DNA of 64,000 nt from an uncultured Agathobacter sp. (GTDB taxonomy: Bacteria > Bacillota > Clostridia > Lachnospirales > Lachnospiraceae). The stretch is from NCBI GenBank assembly GCA_934365945.1, contig CAKRNE010000011.1, forward strand, positions 1 to 64,000, in the 5' to 3' direction. Positions 8,941 through 17,602 of the stretch are shown one piece after another. A program made the position numbers and the translations under genes. The notes beneath the pieces are model-generated. The model was not told where the DNA came from. It ran no database searches and was given only the letters and a program-made list of their open reading frames with translations. The number at the start of each line of letters is the position of its first letter. Within the stretch, counting starts at the first letter, position 1.

Positions 8941-9972
8941 ATGGAAAAGAAGGATATCGATTGGTCAAACCTTAGTTTTGGCTACCAGGAAACAGATTAC
9001 AGCTATGTTTCTAATTATAAAGATGGAAAGTGGGACGATGGACAGCTCACAAAGGATCATACAGTGACACTTAATGAGTGTGCGGGAGTATTCCAGTATG
9101 CACAGACATGCTTCGAGGGTCTTAAGGCTTACACAACAGAGGATGGCAGAATTGTCTGCTTCAGACCTGACTTAAACGCACAGCGTCTTAAGGATTCATG
9201 TGAGAGACTTGAGATGCCTGTATTCCCGGAGGATAGATTTGTAAAGGCAGTTGAGGAAGTAGTAAGAGCAAATGCAGCATGGGTTCCACCATATGGCTCA
9301 GGTGCTACACTCTATATCAGACCATACATTATGGGAACAAACGCAGTAATCGGTGTAAAGCCTGCTGACGAATATCAGTTCAGAATCCTTGTAACACCTG
9401 TTGGACCATACTTCAAGGGTGGCGCAAAGCCAATCACAATCCGTGTGTCAGACTTTGATAGAGCAGCACCTCATGGAACAGGTCATATCAAGGCAGGACT
9501 CAACTATGCAATGAGTCTCCATGCCATTGTAGATGCACACGCACAGGGCTTTGCAGAGAATATGTACCTCGATCCTGCAACACGTACAAAGGTAGAGGAG
9601 ACAGGTGGAGCAAACTTCATCTTCATCACAAAGGATGGCACATTTGTTACACCTAAGTCAGACAGTATCCTTCCATCAATCACACGCCGTTCACTGATGG
9701 TAGTTGCAGAGAAGTACTTAGGACTCAAGGTTGAGCACAGAGAGGTACTCTTTGATGAGGTAAAGGATTTTGCTGAGTGTGGACTTTGTGGAACAGCAGC
9801 AGTAATCTCACCGGTAGGAAAGATTGTAGACCACGGCAAGGAAATCTGCTTCCCAAGCGGCATGGACGATATGGGACCTGTCACAAAGAAGCTTCGTGAC
9901 ACACTTACAGGCATCCAGATGGGTCATATTGATGGACCGGAAGGATGGGTTCACGAGATTAAATGTGATTAA
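8941..9972 (+). CDS. ilvE: Branched-chain amino acid aminotransferase
   Basis: PLP enzyme that interconverts Leu, Ile and Val with their 2-oxo acids. The chosen start (MEKKDIDWSNLSFGY) follows CGGAGGATATAAAG; an in-frame ATG at 8872 lacks such a site and would add 23 residues with no family match. The 343-residue protein shows the fold-IV features: YAQTCFEGLKAY, RPYIMGTN, the PLP lysine in GHIKAGLNYA, YLDPATRTKVEETGGANFIF, and CGTAAVISPVG near the C-terminus. Single-gene unit, with a terminator at 10007-10049. Confidence 0.95.
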   Translation: MEKKDIDWSNLSFGYQETDYSYVSNYKDGKWDDGQLTKDHTVTLNECAGVFQYAQTCFEGLKAYTTEDGRIVCFRPDLNAQRLKDSCERLEMPVFPEDRFVKAVEEVVRANAAWVPPYGSGATLYIRPYIMGTNAVIGVKPADEYQFRILVTPVGPYFKGGAKPITIRVSDFDRAAPHGTGHIKAGLNYAMSLHAIVDAHAQGFAENMYLDPATRTKVEETGGANFIFITKDGTFVTPKSDSILPSITRRSLMVVAEKYLGLKVEHREVLFDEVKDFAECGLCGTAAVISPVGKIVDHGKEICFPSGMDDMGPVTKKLRDTLTGIQMGHIDGPEGWVHEIKCD

Positions 9973-10006
9973 TGAAGTGTGACTGACAAGAATATACATT
10001 TATAAT

Positions 10007-10049
10007 AAAGCATCGGGTATTATGTTATGACATAATATCTGGTGCTTTT
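10007..10049 (+). terminator. Terminator after ilvE
   Basis: A long hairpin (AAAGCATC..GGTATTATGT, TATG loop, ACATAATA..GGTGCTTTT) followed by T-rich sequence, 35 bases after the ilvE stop. Confidence 0.75.
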
Positions 10050-10091
10050 GTATTATATTGCATATTAATTTATGTGGCATAACAATACAAT

Positions 10092-10120
10092 TTGTGCTAA
10101 AATATTCTCATATATATACA
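10092..10120 (+). promoter_or_regulatory. Promoter for amidase operon
   Basis: TTGTGC at 10092-10097 and TATACA at 10115-10120 with a 17-base AT-rich spacer, about 65 bases before the amidase start. Confidence 0.45.
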
Positions 10121-10184
10121 GATGTTTATAAAAGCTTAGAATAGTTATAAAAGGCATACAAAATAAATAACCGAGGATGGTTAA

Positions 10185-10934
10185 ATGGACGAGTACGAAA
10201 AGATAAGGCAGAAAAAGCGCGAAGCATATAGAAAGAAACATCGCGCACAGGTTCGAAGGAAGCAGCTCATAACTGATGCCGTTGTGATAGGCATGATTAT
10301 AATTTTAATTGCAGCCATAATCATAGTGGGAGTGCAAAGAGCCAGAAAGGCAAAGCAGGAGGAGGTAAAGGCAGAGGTGACCAATACTCTCTACAATCCC
10401 ACAGAACCAAAGCTTGATGTAGAGCTGCTGACACCCAATCCGTATTCCAGACCACAGAAGGCACTTGAGAAGGTAAACGGCATAGTCGTACATTACACGG
10501 CAAATCCGGGTACGTCAGCCAGACAAAACAGAGACTATTTCAACGGCCTGGCAGAGACCAAAAAGACAAAGGCAAGCTCACATTTTGTAATAGGCTTGGA
10601 GGGAGAGATAGTGCAGTGTATACCGTGCAATGAGATATCGTATGCATCAAATAACAGAAACAATGACACTATATCAATAGAATGCTGTATAGAGGATGAG
10701 ACCGGAAAGTTCAATGACAGCACATACCAGTCACTTATAGAGCTCACGACATGGCTTATGGGACGCTATGGTCTGAGTGCGGATGATGTAATAAGACATT
10801 ATGATGTGACAGGCAAGAAGTGTCCACTCTACTTTGTGGAGCATGAGGATGCGTGGGAGCAGTTTCACAAGGATCTGGATACCTATATCGAAGAAAATGG
10901 TGTGCCAAAGGAAAATTCAACGCAAAATAATTAA
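10185..10934 (+). CDS. Membrane-anchored N-acetylmuramoyl-L-alanine amidase
   Basis: Peptidoglycan hydrolase of the Amidase_2/PGRP fold, cutting the MurNAc to L-Ala bond (family knowledge). The 249 residues have a basic cytoplasmic N-terminus, one membrane helix at about 30-48 (VVIGMIIILIAAIIIVGV), a short stalk, then the catalytic domain at about 95-240. Zinc-site residues visible are His in IVVHYTAN and the His/Cys pair in IRHYDVTGKKCP; ASSHFVIGLEGEIVQCIP is the usual core strand. Type II topology places the domain outside the membrane. The next gene starts 17 bases later. Confidence 0.88.
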   Translation: MDEYEKIRQKKREAYRKKHRAQVRRKQLITDAVVIGMIIILIAAIIIVGVQRARKAKQEEVKAEVTNTLYNPTEPKLDVELLTPNPYSRPQKALEKVNGIVVHYTANPGTSARQNRDYFNGLAETKKTKASSHFVIGLEGEIVQCIPCNEISYASNNRNNDTISIECCIEDETGKFNDSTYQSLIELTTWLMGRYGLSADDVIRHYDVTGKKCPLYFVEHEDAWEQFHKDLDTYIEENGVPKENSTQNN

Positions 10935-10951
10935 AGGATGATTTAATAAGC

Positions 10952-12415
10952 ATGAGAGAAGTTATTGAAGAATTGTTAAAACAGGAAAATACACGTCAGA
11001 ATCTTAGCAGATTGAGGAGCCTTATAAAGGAGCAGGAGTGTAAGGAGCATGTTTATGAGCTTCTTAAAGAGCATGAGGATTTGCTTATTTCTTTTCTTGC
11101 ATCGGAGGATGCGAAGACCAGAAAAAATGCTGCTTTATTGATTGGCGATTTACAAATCTCACAGCTTGCGGATGCTTTATTTAAAGCATACGAATCAGAG
11201 AATACACGTTTTGTGAAGAGCTCATATCTGACCGCACTTTTGCAGCTTGATATACCGCAGCTTGTCCCAAAGCTTACAGAGCACAAAAAGCTTCTTGAAC
11301 AGACTGAAATAACTGAGGAAAACAGAAAGCATGTTGATGAAGAGTTACGTGAGATAAATAAAATCCTGATTAAATATAATGGAATTAAACAGCATACACC
11401 AATACTTGAGGGCGTCAGAGCAGAGCTTTTGCTTACCACAAATAAGCTGCACAGAGAGATTGTCAGGCGCCAGCTTCCGGTTAAGGAGACAAAGCTCCAC
11501 CCGCTCGGCGTGATTGTAAAAACAGATAATATCAGACTTATCATGAAGGTACGTACATACAGACAGATGTATTTCATGATAAATGCAGAAGGACTGCTGT
11601 CAGGCAATGAAAGGGAGATGGCAGCACAGCTCTGGAAATCAGATATGTATGATATACTAAGACGCATGCACAGGGAACCGGGACCGTTTTATTACAGGAT
11701 AGAAAGCAGCGCAGATGGGGAGTTTCAAAGTCGCCTTTCTGCCACTTTAGACAGACTTTCCGGCGGTAAGCTGATAAACTCAGCAAACAATTATGAAATC
11801 GTGATTAAATTAATACAGACCAGAGACGGCAGTTATTTTCCGTGCTTAAGACTTTGCTCTGTTAAGGATGATAGATTTGCGTATCGTAAAAATGTTTTGT
11901 CCACATCCATTCATCCATCAACAGCAGCACTTCTGGTAGAGCTTGCAAAGCCGTATCTAAAAGAAAATGCACAGATTATGGATCCTTTTTGCGGTGTGGG
12001 AACAATGCTGATAGAGCGCAAGCTTGCTGTACCGGCGAGGGAGATATATGCGACGGATATATATGGCGATGCCATTGAAATGGGCAGGGAAAATGCACGA
12101 ATTGCTAAAACAGGAATTAATTTTATACACAGGGATTTCTTTGATTTCAAACACGACTATAAATTTGATGAACTTATAACGGATATGCCTGTCAGAGGAA
12201 AACAGACACGTTCTGAAATGGAGCTGTTTTATGAGCGGTTCTTTGATAAGGCAAAGCAGATACTGGCTACAGACGGTATCATTGTTATGTATTCAAATGA
12301 GATTGGTTTTGTGAAGAAACAGATAAGACTCAGACCGGAGTATAAGCTGTTGCAGGAAACCTGTATACTTGACAAAAAGGGCTTTTATCTTTTTGTAATC
12401 AGGTATATTGTGTAG
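10952..12415 (+). CDS. TRM11-like SAM-dependent (RNA?) methyltransferase
   Basis: The C-terminal third carries a Rossmann methyltransferase: motif I IMDPFCGVGTMLIE near residue 343 and the motif IV-like ITDMPVRGKQ near 408, where related enzymes have (N/D)PPYG. The N-terminal 150 residues are helical, HEAT-like and rich in Leu/Glu/Lys, and a THUMP-like region may lie between. Similar architecture is found in tRNA guanine-N2 methyltransferases, so RNA is the likelier target, but this is inference; the DMP in place of DPP leaves activity uncertain. The start has AAAGGATGATT upstream. Cotranscribed with the amidase. Confidence 0.75.
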   Translation: MREVIEELLKQENTRQNLSRLRSLIKEQECKEHVYELLKEHEDLLISFLASEDAKTRKNAALLIGDLQISQLADALFKAYESENTRFVKSSYLTALLQLDIPQLVPKLTEHKKLLEQTEITEENRKHVDEELREINKILIKYNGIKQHTPILEGVRAELLLTTNKLHREIVRRQLPVKETKLHPLGVIVKTDNIRLIMKVRTYRQMYFMINAEGLLSGNEREMAAQLWKSDMYDILRRMHREPGPFYYRIESSADGEFQSRLSATLDRLSGGKLINSANNYEIVIKLIQTRDGSYFPCLRLCSVKDDRFAYRKNVLSTSIHPSTAALLVELAKPYLKENAQIMDPFCGVGTMLIERKLAVPAREIYATDIYGDAIEMGRENARIAKTGINFIHRDFFDFKHDYKFDELITDMPVRGKQTRSEMELFYERFFDKAKQILATDGIIVMYSNEIGFVKKQIRLRPEYKLLQETCILDKKGFYLFVIRYIV

Positions 12416-12442
12416 GATTAGATTTTGTTTAGGAGAATTGAT

Positions 12443-15025
12443 ATGTCAAAACCCAGACTTTTTCAAAAGATACAGGATTATTTTTGCAGGGCAAACGGAG
12501 TATACCTTTCGTGCCTGAATCGTGAAGACGGTGTTATAACAAAGGCATATGGAACAGAAAATGAAAAGGTGTTTTTGCACAGTATTGCGGGAGAAAGCAG
12601 GTATATGAATCTCCTGAGCAGGCTGGAGGACTGCGCTGTTGAGAGCGTGATAGAGGAGCCTTTGGATGTTGAATATGCAAAGCTGTATGGAGTGTCTGTC
12701 AGTGTGGATGGGGAACAGAAGCTTATGTGGGCAGCACTTGCGCTTATTGATGAAAAGATACCGGATGCTGTCAGGGAAAAGCTGCCTCAGGGGACATTGA
12801 CCACAACAGAGCAGGGAGTGTCGCTCGCATTAGAGTTTTTAGAGCTTTTGACCAGGCAGCTTCTTATCACTATGAAGAATGAGAGTCTTGCCAATGAGGC
12901 TCTTGAAAAAATAAAAAAGAGTGATGAAGAAATCAAGCTGCAATGTCATATGCTTGAGGCACTCAATTCGGTGATAAAGCTTTTAGAGCCGGATGATAGC
13001 TTTGTTTCTACGGCAGAAAAAGCGCTTGAGAGCACGGTAAAGGCACTGGGACTTTCGGGGGCATTTATTATAAGACAAAATGTTGATGGAGCAAGTTTTG
13101 AGGTTATTGTATCAAGTGGAGACAACAGACTTAAGACGATAAGCACGAGCGAGGTTCCGTTTTTCACAGGCAGACAGTATATTATTTCATCGAACTCTGT
13201 GCGGCCGGAAAAGTTCAGAAATTTTATGGGGAAATATGCCATAAATGCTGCAGTTTTTCAACCGATGTATATAAACAATAACTGCCAGATGTATGTCTGC
13301 TTCTATGACAGAAATGAAAACAGGATGTGGGAAAAGTCCGATATCAGTTTTTTGAATGATACAAAATGCGTAATACAGAGCGTACTCAGCAAAAAAATAA
13401 CAACCAATTCACTTGCCGGTTCATATGCTTCGCTCGAGGCCATTCTTGAGAATACAGGCTGTGGCATATATGTTGCGGATATATTAAAGCAGGAGATCTT
13501 ATATATGAACAGTTGGTGTAAGGTACTCCTGGAAAATACAATAGAACAGAACGGGCTTGAAAATCATGTGCTTTTAGATGCTGCGAATACTAAGAGCTTT
13601 GAGGAGATATATTCTGTTGAGGAGGATAAATGGTTTGACGTGCACCGGACAGATATCAAATGGGTGGACGGCAGACAGGTCAGACTTGTGACATTATACG
13701 ATATAACACAGAAAAAGCGTTATCAGCAAAAGATGGAAACGCAGGCCAATAATGATTTTCTCACAGGGCTTTATAACAGAATGAGATGCGAGCAGGATCT
13801 TGACAGATTTATAAATGATGCAGTAAACAGCAATAGTACAGGAGCACTTATTTATATAGATCTGGACGATTTCAAGCATATAAATGACGGACTGGGACAT
13901 CAGTATGGGGATGTGCTTTTAAAAGCAATTTCACACAGCCTAACGCATGTGCATGGCATAGAAAATCATTGCTACAGAATGGGCGGTGATGAGTTTATCG
14001 TAATCGTGGCAGGTGAGCCAATGTCACAATTGGAGCATATTATCAATGATATTCAGCAGATATTTGTTAAGCCGTGGTATTTAAAGGGCGAGGATTATTA
14101 TTGTACAATCAGCGGTGGTGTGGCTTTCTTTCCAACGGATGCAACAACTGTTGAGGAGGTAATCAGAAAAGCTGATATTGCACTTTTTAATGCAAAAAAA
14201 GAAGGAAAGAACCGCATAGTATATTTTGACGGAACGATAGATGGAAAGAGCACTAAAAGGCTTGACCTTGAGAAGCATATGCGAAAGGCGGCAATGAATG
14301 CGTGTGAGGAATTTAAGGTTTATTTTCAGCCGATTATTGATGTGACCGGAGAGGACACCTGCGCAGGCGCGGAGGCACTGGTCAGATGGAATTCTTCAAT
14401 GCTTGGATTTATTAATCCGGCGGACTTTATTCCACTTGCAGAATATCTTGGACTTATCAATCCAATCGGGGAGCATGTGCTCTATGAGGCGGCAAAGCAT
14501 TGCAAATATTGGAATGACATGGGATATCCTGATTACAAGGTGAATGTGAATCTTTCGGTTGTCCAGCTTTTGCAGAATGATGTCGTAAAGAAGATAAAAA
14601 AGGTGATAGATGAGGTGAAGATTGAACCGTGTAATTTATGCTTAGAGGTGACGGAGAGCCTAGCAATCAATGACATGGTCAGGATGAAGCGCATACTCAG
14701 CGAAATAAAATCGCTTGGCGTTGTGGTGGCACTTGATGATTTTGGTACAGGCTATTCATCTCTCAATCATATAAGAGAAATGCCTATAGATATCATTAAA
14801 ATCGACAAATGCTTCATTGAACATCTTGGGGATGATGATTTTTCAAATGCATTTGTGAGGATGGTAAGCGAGCTTGCCAATGCTATTGGAGTAAAAGTTT
14901 GTGTAGAAGGAGTTGAGACTTCCGGACAATATGATATAATTAAAAGCATGGGGATTGATTATATACAGGGATATTATTTTGACAGACCTATGTGTATAAG
15001 CGATTTTGAGAGTAAATACATCTAA
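12443..15025 (+). CDS. c-di-GMP enzyme: sensor-GGDEF-EAL protein
   Basis: An 860-residue cytosolic protein. Residues 1-160 form an unrecognised sensory domain, about 170-310 look GAF-like, about 325-425 PAS-like, then GGDEF and EAL domains. The cyclase motif YRMGGDEF is intact near residue 513, with no RxxD inhibitory site ahead of it. The EAL part keeps EALVRW, NVNLS, EVTES, LDDFGTGYSS, IKIDK, EGVET and QGYYF, so phosphodiesterase activity is expected. ATG at 12443 follows TTTAGGAGAATTGAT and is preferred to the in-frame TTG at 12425, which lies before that site. No transmembrane helix. Confidence 0.9.
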   Translation: MSKPRLFQKIQDYFCRANGVYLSCLNREDGVITKAYGTENEKVFLHSIAGESRYMNLLSRLEDCAVESVIEEPLDVEYAKLYGVSVSVDGEQKLMWAALALIDEKIPDAVREKLPQGTLTTTEQGVSLALEFLELLTRQLLITMKNESLANEALEKIKKSDEEIKLQCHMLEALNSVIKLLEPDDSFVSTAEKALESTVKALGLSGAFIIRQNVDGASFEVIVSSGDNRLKTISTSEVPFFTGRQYIISSNSVRPEKFRNFMGKYAINAAVFQPMYINNNCQMYVCFYDRNENRMWEKSDISFLNDTKCVIQSVLSKKITTNSLAGSYASLEAILENTGCGIYVADILKQEILYMNSWCKVLLENTIEQNGLENHVLLDAANTKSFEEIYSVEEDKWFDVHRTDIKWVDGRQVRLVTLYDITQKKRYQQKMETQANNDFLTGLYNRMRCEQDLDRFINDAVNSNSTGALIYIDLDDFKHINDGLGHQYGDVLLKAISHSLTHVHGIENHCYRMGGDEFIVIVAGEPMSQLEHIINDIQQIFVKPWYLKGEDYYCTISGGVAFFPTDATTVEEVIRKADIALFNAKKEGKNRIVYFDGTIDGKSTKRLDLEKHMRKAAMNACEEFKVYFQPIIDVTGEDTCAGAEALVRWNSSMLGFINPADFIPLAEYLGLINPIGEHVLYEAAKHCKYWNDMGYPDYKVNVNLSVVQLLQNDVVKKIKKVIDEVKIEPCNLCLEVTESLAINDMVRMKRILSEIKSLGVVVALDDFGTGYSSLNHIREMPIDIIKIDKCFIEHLGDDDFSNAFVRMVSELANAIGVKVCVEGVETSGQYDIIKSMGIDYIQGYYFDRPMCISDFESKYI

Positions 15026-15038
15026 AAGAGGCATTGAC

Positions 15039-16982
15039 ATGAAAAAGGAAACAGTCGGGCAGACTCAATATACGATGAAGCAGATGGAGGAAAAAATAAA
15101 GGATTACAGGGAAATTTTTGATGTGGTCCGCCTCATTGACAAAAAGAGAATGGAGCGCATGGAGCAGGATTGTAATAATAAGGATAAACTTGATCCATGT
15201 CCGTGTTATTCGTTCTGGAAGAAAAATGAACAATGTGCAAATTGTATATCTTCAAAGACAATAAAAGACAGAGTACAGCGTGTAAAGATGGAGTTTTCCG
15301 GGTTTGATTCATATCAGGTTATTTCCAGATATTATAACATTGACGGTGAAGATTACGTGATGGAGCTTGTAAACCGCATGGATAATAATACAATTGCGGA
15401 TGAAGAGGTCAGAAGAAAGCTGGAATCAAAAATTGTAAGCTACAAGGAGAAAATGTACAGTGATGCGCTGACGGGAGTCTATAACCGGCGTTTTTATGAG
15501 GAGAATGTCAAAAACGGCATATTGACTGCTACAGGAGTGGCGATGCTTGATATAGATGATTTTAAGCTGTACAACGATTCGCTCGGGCACATGGCAGGAG
15601 ATATGGCTCTTTGTGCAGTGGCGGAGGTCATTAAAAACAGTATCAGAAAGTCTGATATGGCAATCCGTTATGGCGGAGATGAGTTTCTTATAATTATACA
15701 TGATGTGACAGAGCAGGAGTTTGGCAAAAAACTTAAGGATATTCACGGAGCTATAAACAGGACGGTTATTCCCGAGCTCTCAAAGCTGCAGCTTCAGGTG
15801 AGCATCGGAGGCGTTATATGTGATGATGAAACTGTTATGAATGCAGTGCTTAAGGCGGACTCTCTTTTGCATATAGCTAAAAACAGAAAAAATATTGTTA
15901 TTACTGAAAAAGATGGGGATATAGCAAATAAAGAGATTGATGAGATAAAACAGCAGGTCCTTATAGTTGATGATTCAAAAATCAATCGGGAAATCCTGGC
16001 AGAAATGTTAAATGACGATTTTAGAATCATTGAGGCAACAGACGGAGTCGAAGGTATTGAGAAAATCGAACAGTATGGCACAGGAATAGCAATTGTACTG
16101 CTTGACATTGTAATGCCAAACATGGATGGCTATGGTGTGCTTAACTATATGAATAAAAATCATTGGATTGAAGATATTCCTGTCATTATGATATCGGGTG
16201 AGGACTCTGAAAACTGTGTTAGAAAAGCGTATGAGCTTGGAGTGTCGGATTATATAAGCAGACCATTTGATATGAAGATTGTATATCAGCGTGTGGTTAA
16301 TACCATTAAGCTGTATACAAAGCAGCGCAGGCTTATAAGGATGGTGACAGACCAGATATACAGACGTGAGAATAATAATAAAATCCTGATTTCAATTCTA
16401 AGCCATATAGTTGAGTTTAGAAACGGAGAAAGCGGAAGTCATGTAATACATATAAACAAGCTTACCGATTTGCTTTTAAAGGAGCTTATCGTGGAGACTG
16501 ATAAATACACAATAAGTGGCAGCGATATTGAGCTCATCTCTACTGCGTCGGCACTGCATGATATTGGTAAAATCGGCATTGCGGATGAAATACTCAACAA
16601 GCCGGGACGACTCACTGACGAAGAGTTTGAGATAATGAAAACACATACCATTATAGGCGCAAAGATGCTTGATGATCTCGAGGCGTTCAAGGGAGAAAAG
16701 CTTTTGAAAACAGCATGGCAGATATGCAGATGGCACCATGAGAGGTATGATGGCAAGGGATATCCGGATGGTCTGGTTGGAGATGAGATTCCGATATCTG
16801 CACAGGTGGTCTCGGTTGCAGATGTGTATGATGCGCTGACAAGTGATCGTGTTTATAAGAAAGCATTTTCGCATGAGAAGGCCATGCAGATGATTCTGAA
16901 TGGGGAATGCGGTACGTTTAATCCAATTCTGCTCAAATGTCTGGGTAAGATTCAGGATCAGATTGAAGACGGACTCGATTGA
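15039..16982 (+). CDS. Cys-rich GGDEF-REC-HD-GYP signalling protein
   Basis: A 647-residue cytosolic protein, 13 bases after the GGDEF-EAL gene. The N-terminal region (about 50-68) holds a C-P-C-x8-C-x2-C cluster likely to bind a metal, followed by a PAS-like half. The GGDEF motif is near residue 213 with an RKSD I-site five residues before it, so product inhibition is possible. A response-regulator receiver follows (about 306-420; VLIVDDS, LLDIVMPNMDG). The HD-GYP domain shows HDIGK near 507 and HHERYDGKGYP near 566. It can in principle both make and break c-di-GMP. The ATG follows AAAAGAGG; an upstream in-frame TTG at 15006 lies inside the previous gene. Confidence 0.9.
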   Translation: MKKETVGQTQYTMKQMEEKIKDYREIFDVVRLIDKKRMERMEQDCNNKDKLDPCPCYSFWKKNEQCANCISSKTIKDRVQRVKMEFSGFDSYQVISRYYNIDGEDYVMELVNRMDNNTIADEEVRRKLESKIVSYKEKMYSDALTGVYNRRFYEENVKNGILTATGVAMLDIDDFKLYNDSLGHMAGDMALCAVAEVIKNSIRKSDMAIRYGGDEFLIIIHDVTEQEFGKKLKDIHGAINRTVIPELSKLQLQVSIGGVICDDETVMNAVLKADSLLHIAKNRKNIVITEKDGDIANKEIDEIKQQVLIVDDSKINREILAEMLNDDFRIIEATDGVEGIEKIEQYGTGIAIVLLDIVMPNMDGYGVLNYMNKNHWIEDIPVIMISGEDSENCVRKAYELGVSDYISRPFDMKIVYQRVVNTIKLYTKQRRLIRMVTDQIYRRENNNKILISILSHIVEFRNGESGSHVIHINKLTDLLLKELIVETDKYTISGSDIELISTASALHDIGKIGIADEILNKPGRLTDEEFEIMKTHTIIGAKMLDDLEAFKGEKLLKTAWQICRWHHERYDGKGYPDGLVGDEIPISAQVVSVADVYDALTSDRVYKKAFSHEKAMQMILNGECGTFNPILLKCLGKIQDQIEDGLD

Positions 16983-17058
16983 TTAAAGAGGTTTCTTGTT
17001 AATGTTTGATGTGTTTTAATAATTTAAGTTGAAAAAATAAAAAAAATTGAAATAAGTG

Positions 17059-17087
17059 TTGACATATTTGGTTTGATTTGATATTAT
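17059..17087 (+). promoter_or_regulatory. Promoter of tRNA-Leu copy 1
   Basis: TTGACA (17059-17064), 17-base spacer, TATTAT (17082-17087). Immediately downstream, GTCGC...GCGAC (17094-17112) forms a leader hairpin that is base-for-base the same in front of the second tRNA-Leu copy. Confidence 0.8.
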
Positions 17088-17128
17088 ATCAAAGTCGCGT
17101 GAGACAAGCGACAGAAAATCAAATATTT

Positions 17129-17213
17129 GCGGAAGTGTCGGAACTGGCAGACGAGCAAGACTAAGGATCTTGTGATTATTGCAATCGTGTGGGTTCAAGT
17201 CCCATCTTCCGCA
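17129..17213 (+). tRNA. tRNA-Leu(AAG), copy 1
   Basis: An 85-base class II tRNA ending in an encoded GCA rather than CCA. Acceptor strands GCGGAAG and CTTCCGC pair, GGTTCAAGTCC forms the T-arm and a long variable arm is present. The anticodon stem CAAGA/TCTTG encloses CTAAGGA, giving anticodon AAG when aligned with bacterial tRNA-Leu, which would read CUU (and CUC after A34 deamination). The sequence is identical to the copy at 23502. Confidence 0.9.
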
Positions 17214-17268
17214 TTGAACAATAAGACAGGGATCAAGCAGAGCGTTTGGTCCCTGTCTTATTGTTCAA
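17214..17268 (+). terminator. 19-bp hairpin just after tRNA-Leu copy 1
   Basis: A perfect 19-bp stem (TTGAACAATAAGACAGGGA with its complement) and a 17-base loop start right after the tRNA. There is no T-run behind it, so it may be a processing or weak termination signal. A related half (GAACAATAAAACAGGGATTA) recurs at 23813 without its partner arm. Confidence 0.5.
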
Positions 17269-17276
17269 AGCCGAAG

Positions 17277-17527
17277 CGAGCCTTGAACCCATGGTTCAAG
17301 GTCTCGCCTCCGGCTCGGTCGGCTCGTGGCATGAGGTCCCCCGGACCTCACTCGCCCCATCTTCCGCATGGCTCCAATTGTTGCGTGGCAGGCGCCCATG
17401 GGTCCAAGGTCTTCGCTCCGCTTCGGTCGGCGCAGAGCAGACATCCCCCGGATGTCTTGCGGTCTCCGCTCCGCTTCGGTCGTTGCAGAACAGACGTCCC
17501 CCGGACGTCTTGCAACCCATCTTCCGC
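17277..17527. repeat. G+C-rich palindromic repeat block 1
   Basis: A dense array of short repeats after the tRNA. It contains CCATGG(G/T)T(C/T)CAAGGTCT units, CGCTTCGGTCG-type segments, three hairpins of the form stem-CCC-stem (17332-17350, 17439-17457, 17492-17510) whose 8-bp stems differ but remain fully paired, and two copies of the tRNA 3' end CCCATCTTCCGC (17356-17367, 17516-17527). The same units in other order form block 2 at 23652-23812. Open frames through it are by-products of the G+C-rich repeats and are not called as genes. Confidence 0.85.
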
Positions 17528-17602
17528 GTAAAAAGGGATTAAGCCAAATTATACGGATTTCGTTCAAGATTGCATATCAGATTAGAAAGAGAGGACAAGC
17601 TT

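Noticed and set aside
17127..17567. Several overlapping open frames on both strands through the tRNA and repeat block 1
   Set aside because: They arise from G+C-rich palindromic repeats, cross the tRNA gene, and have no ribosome binding site or family features.
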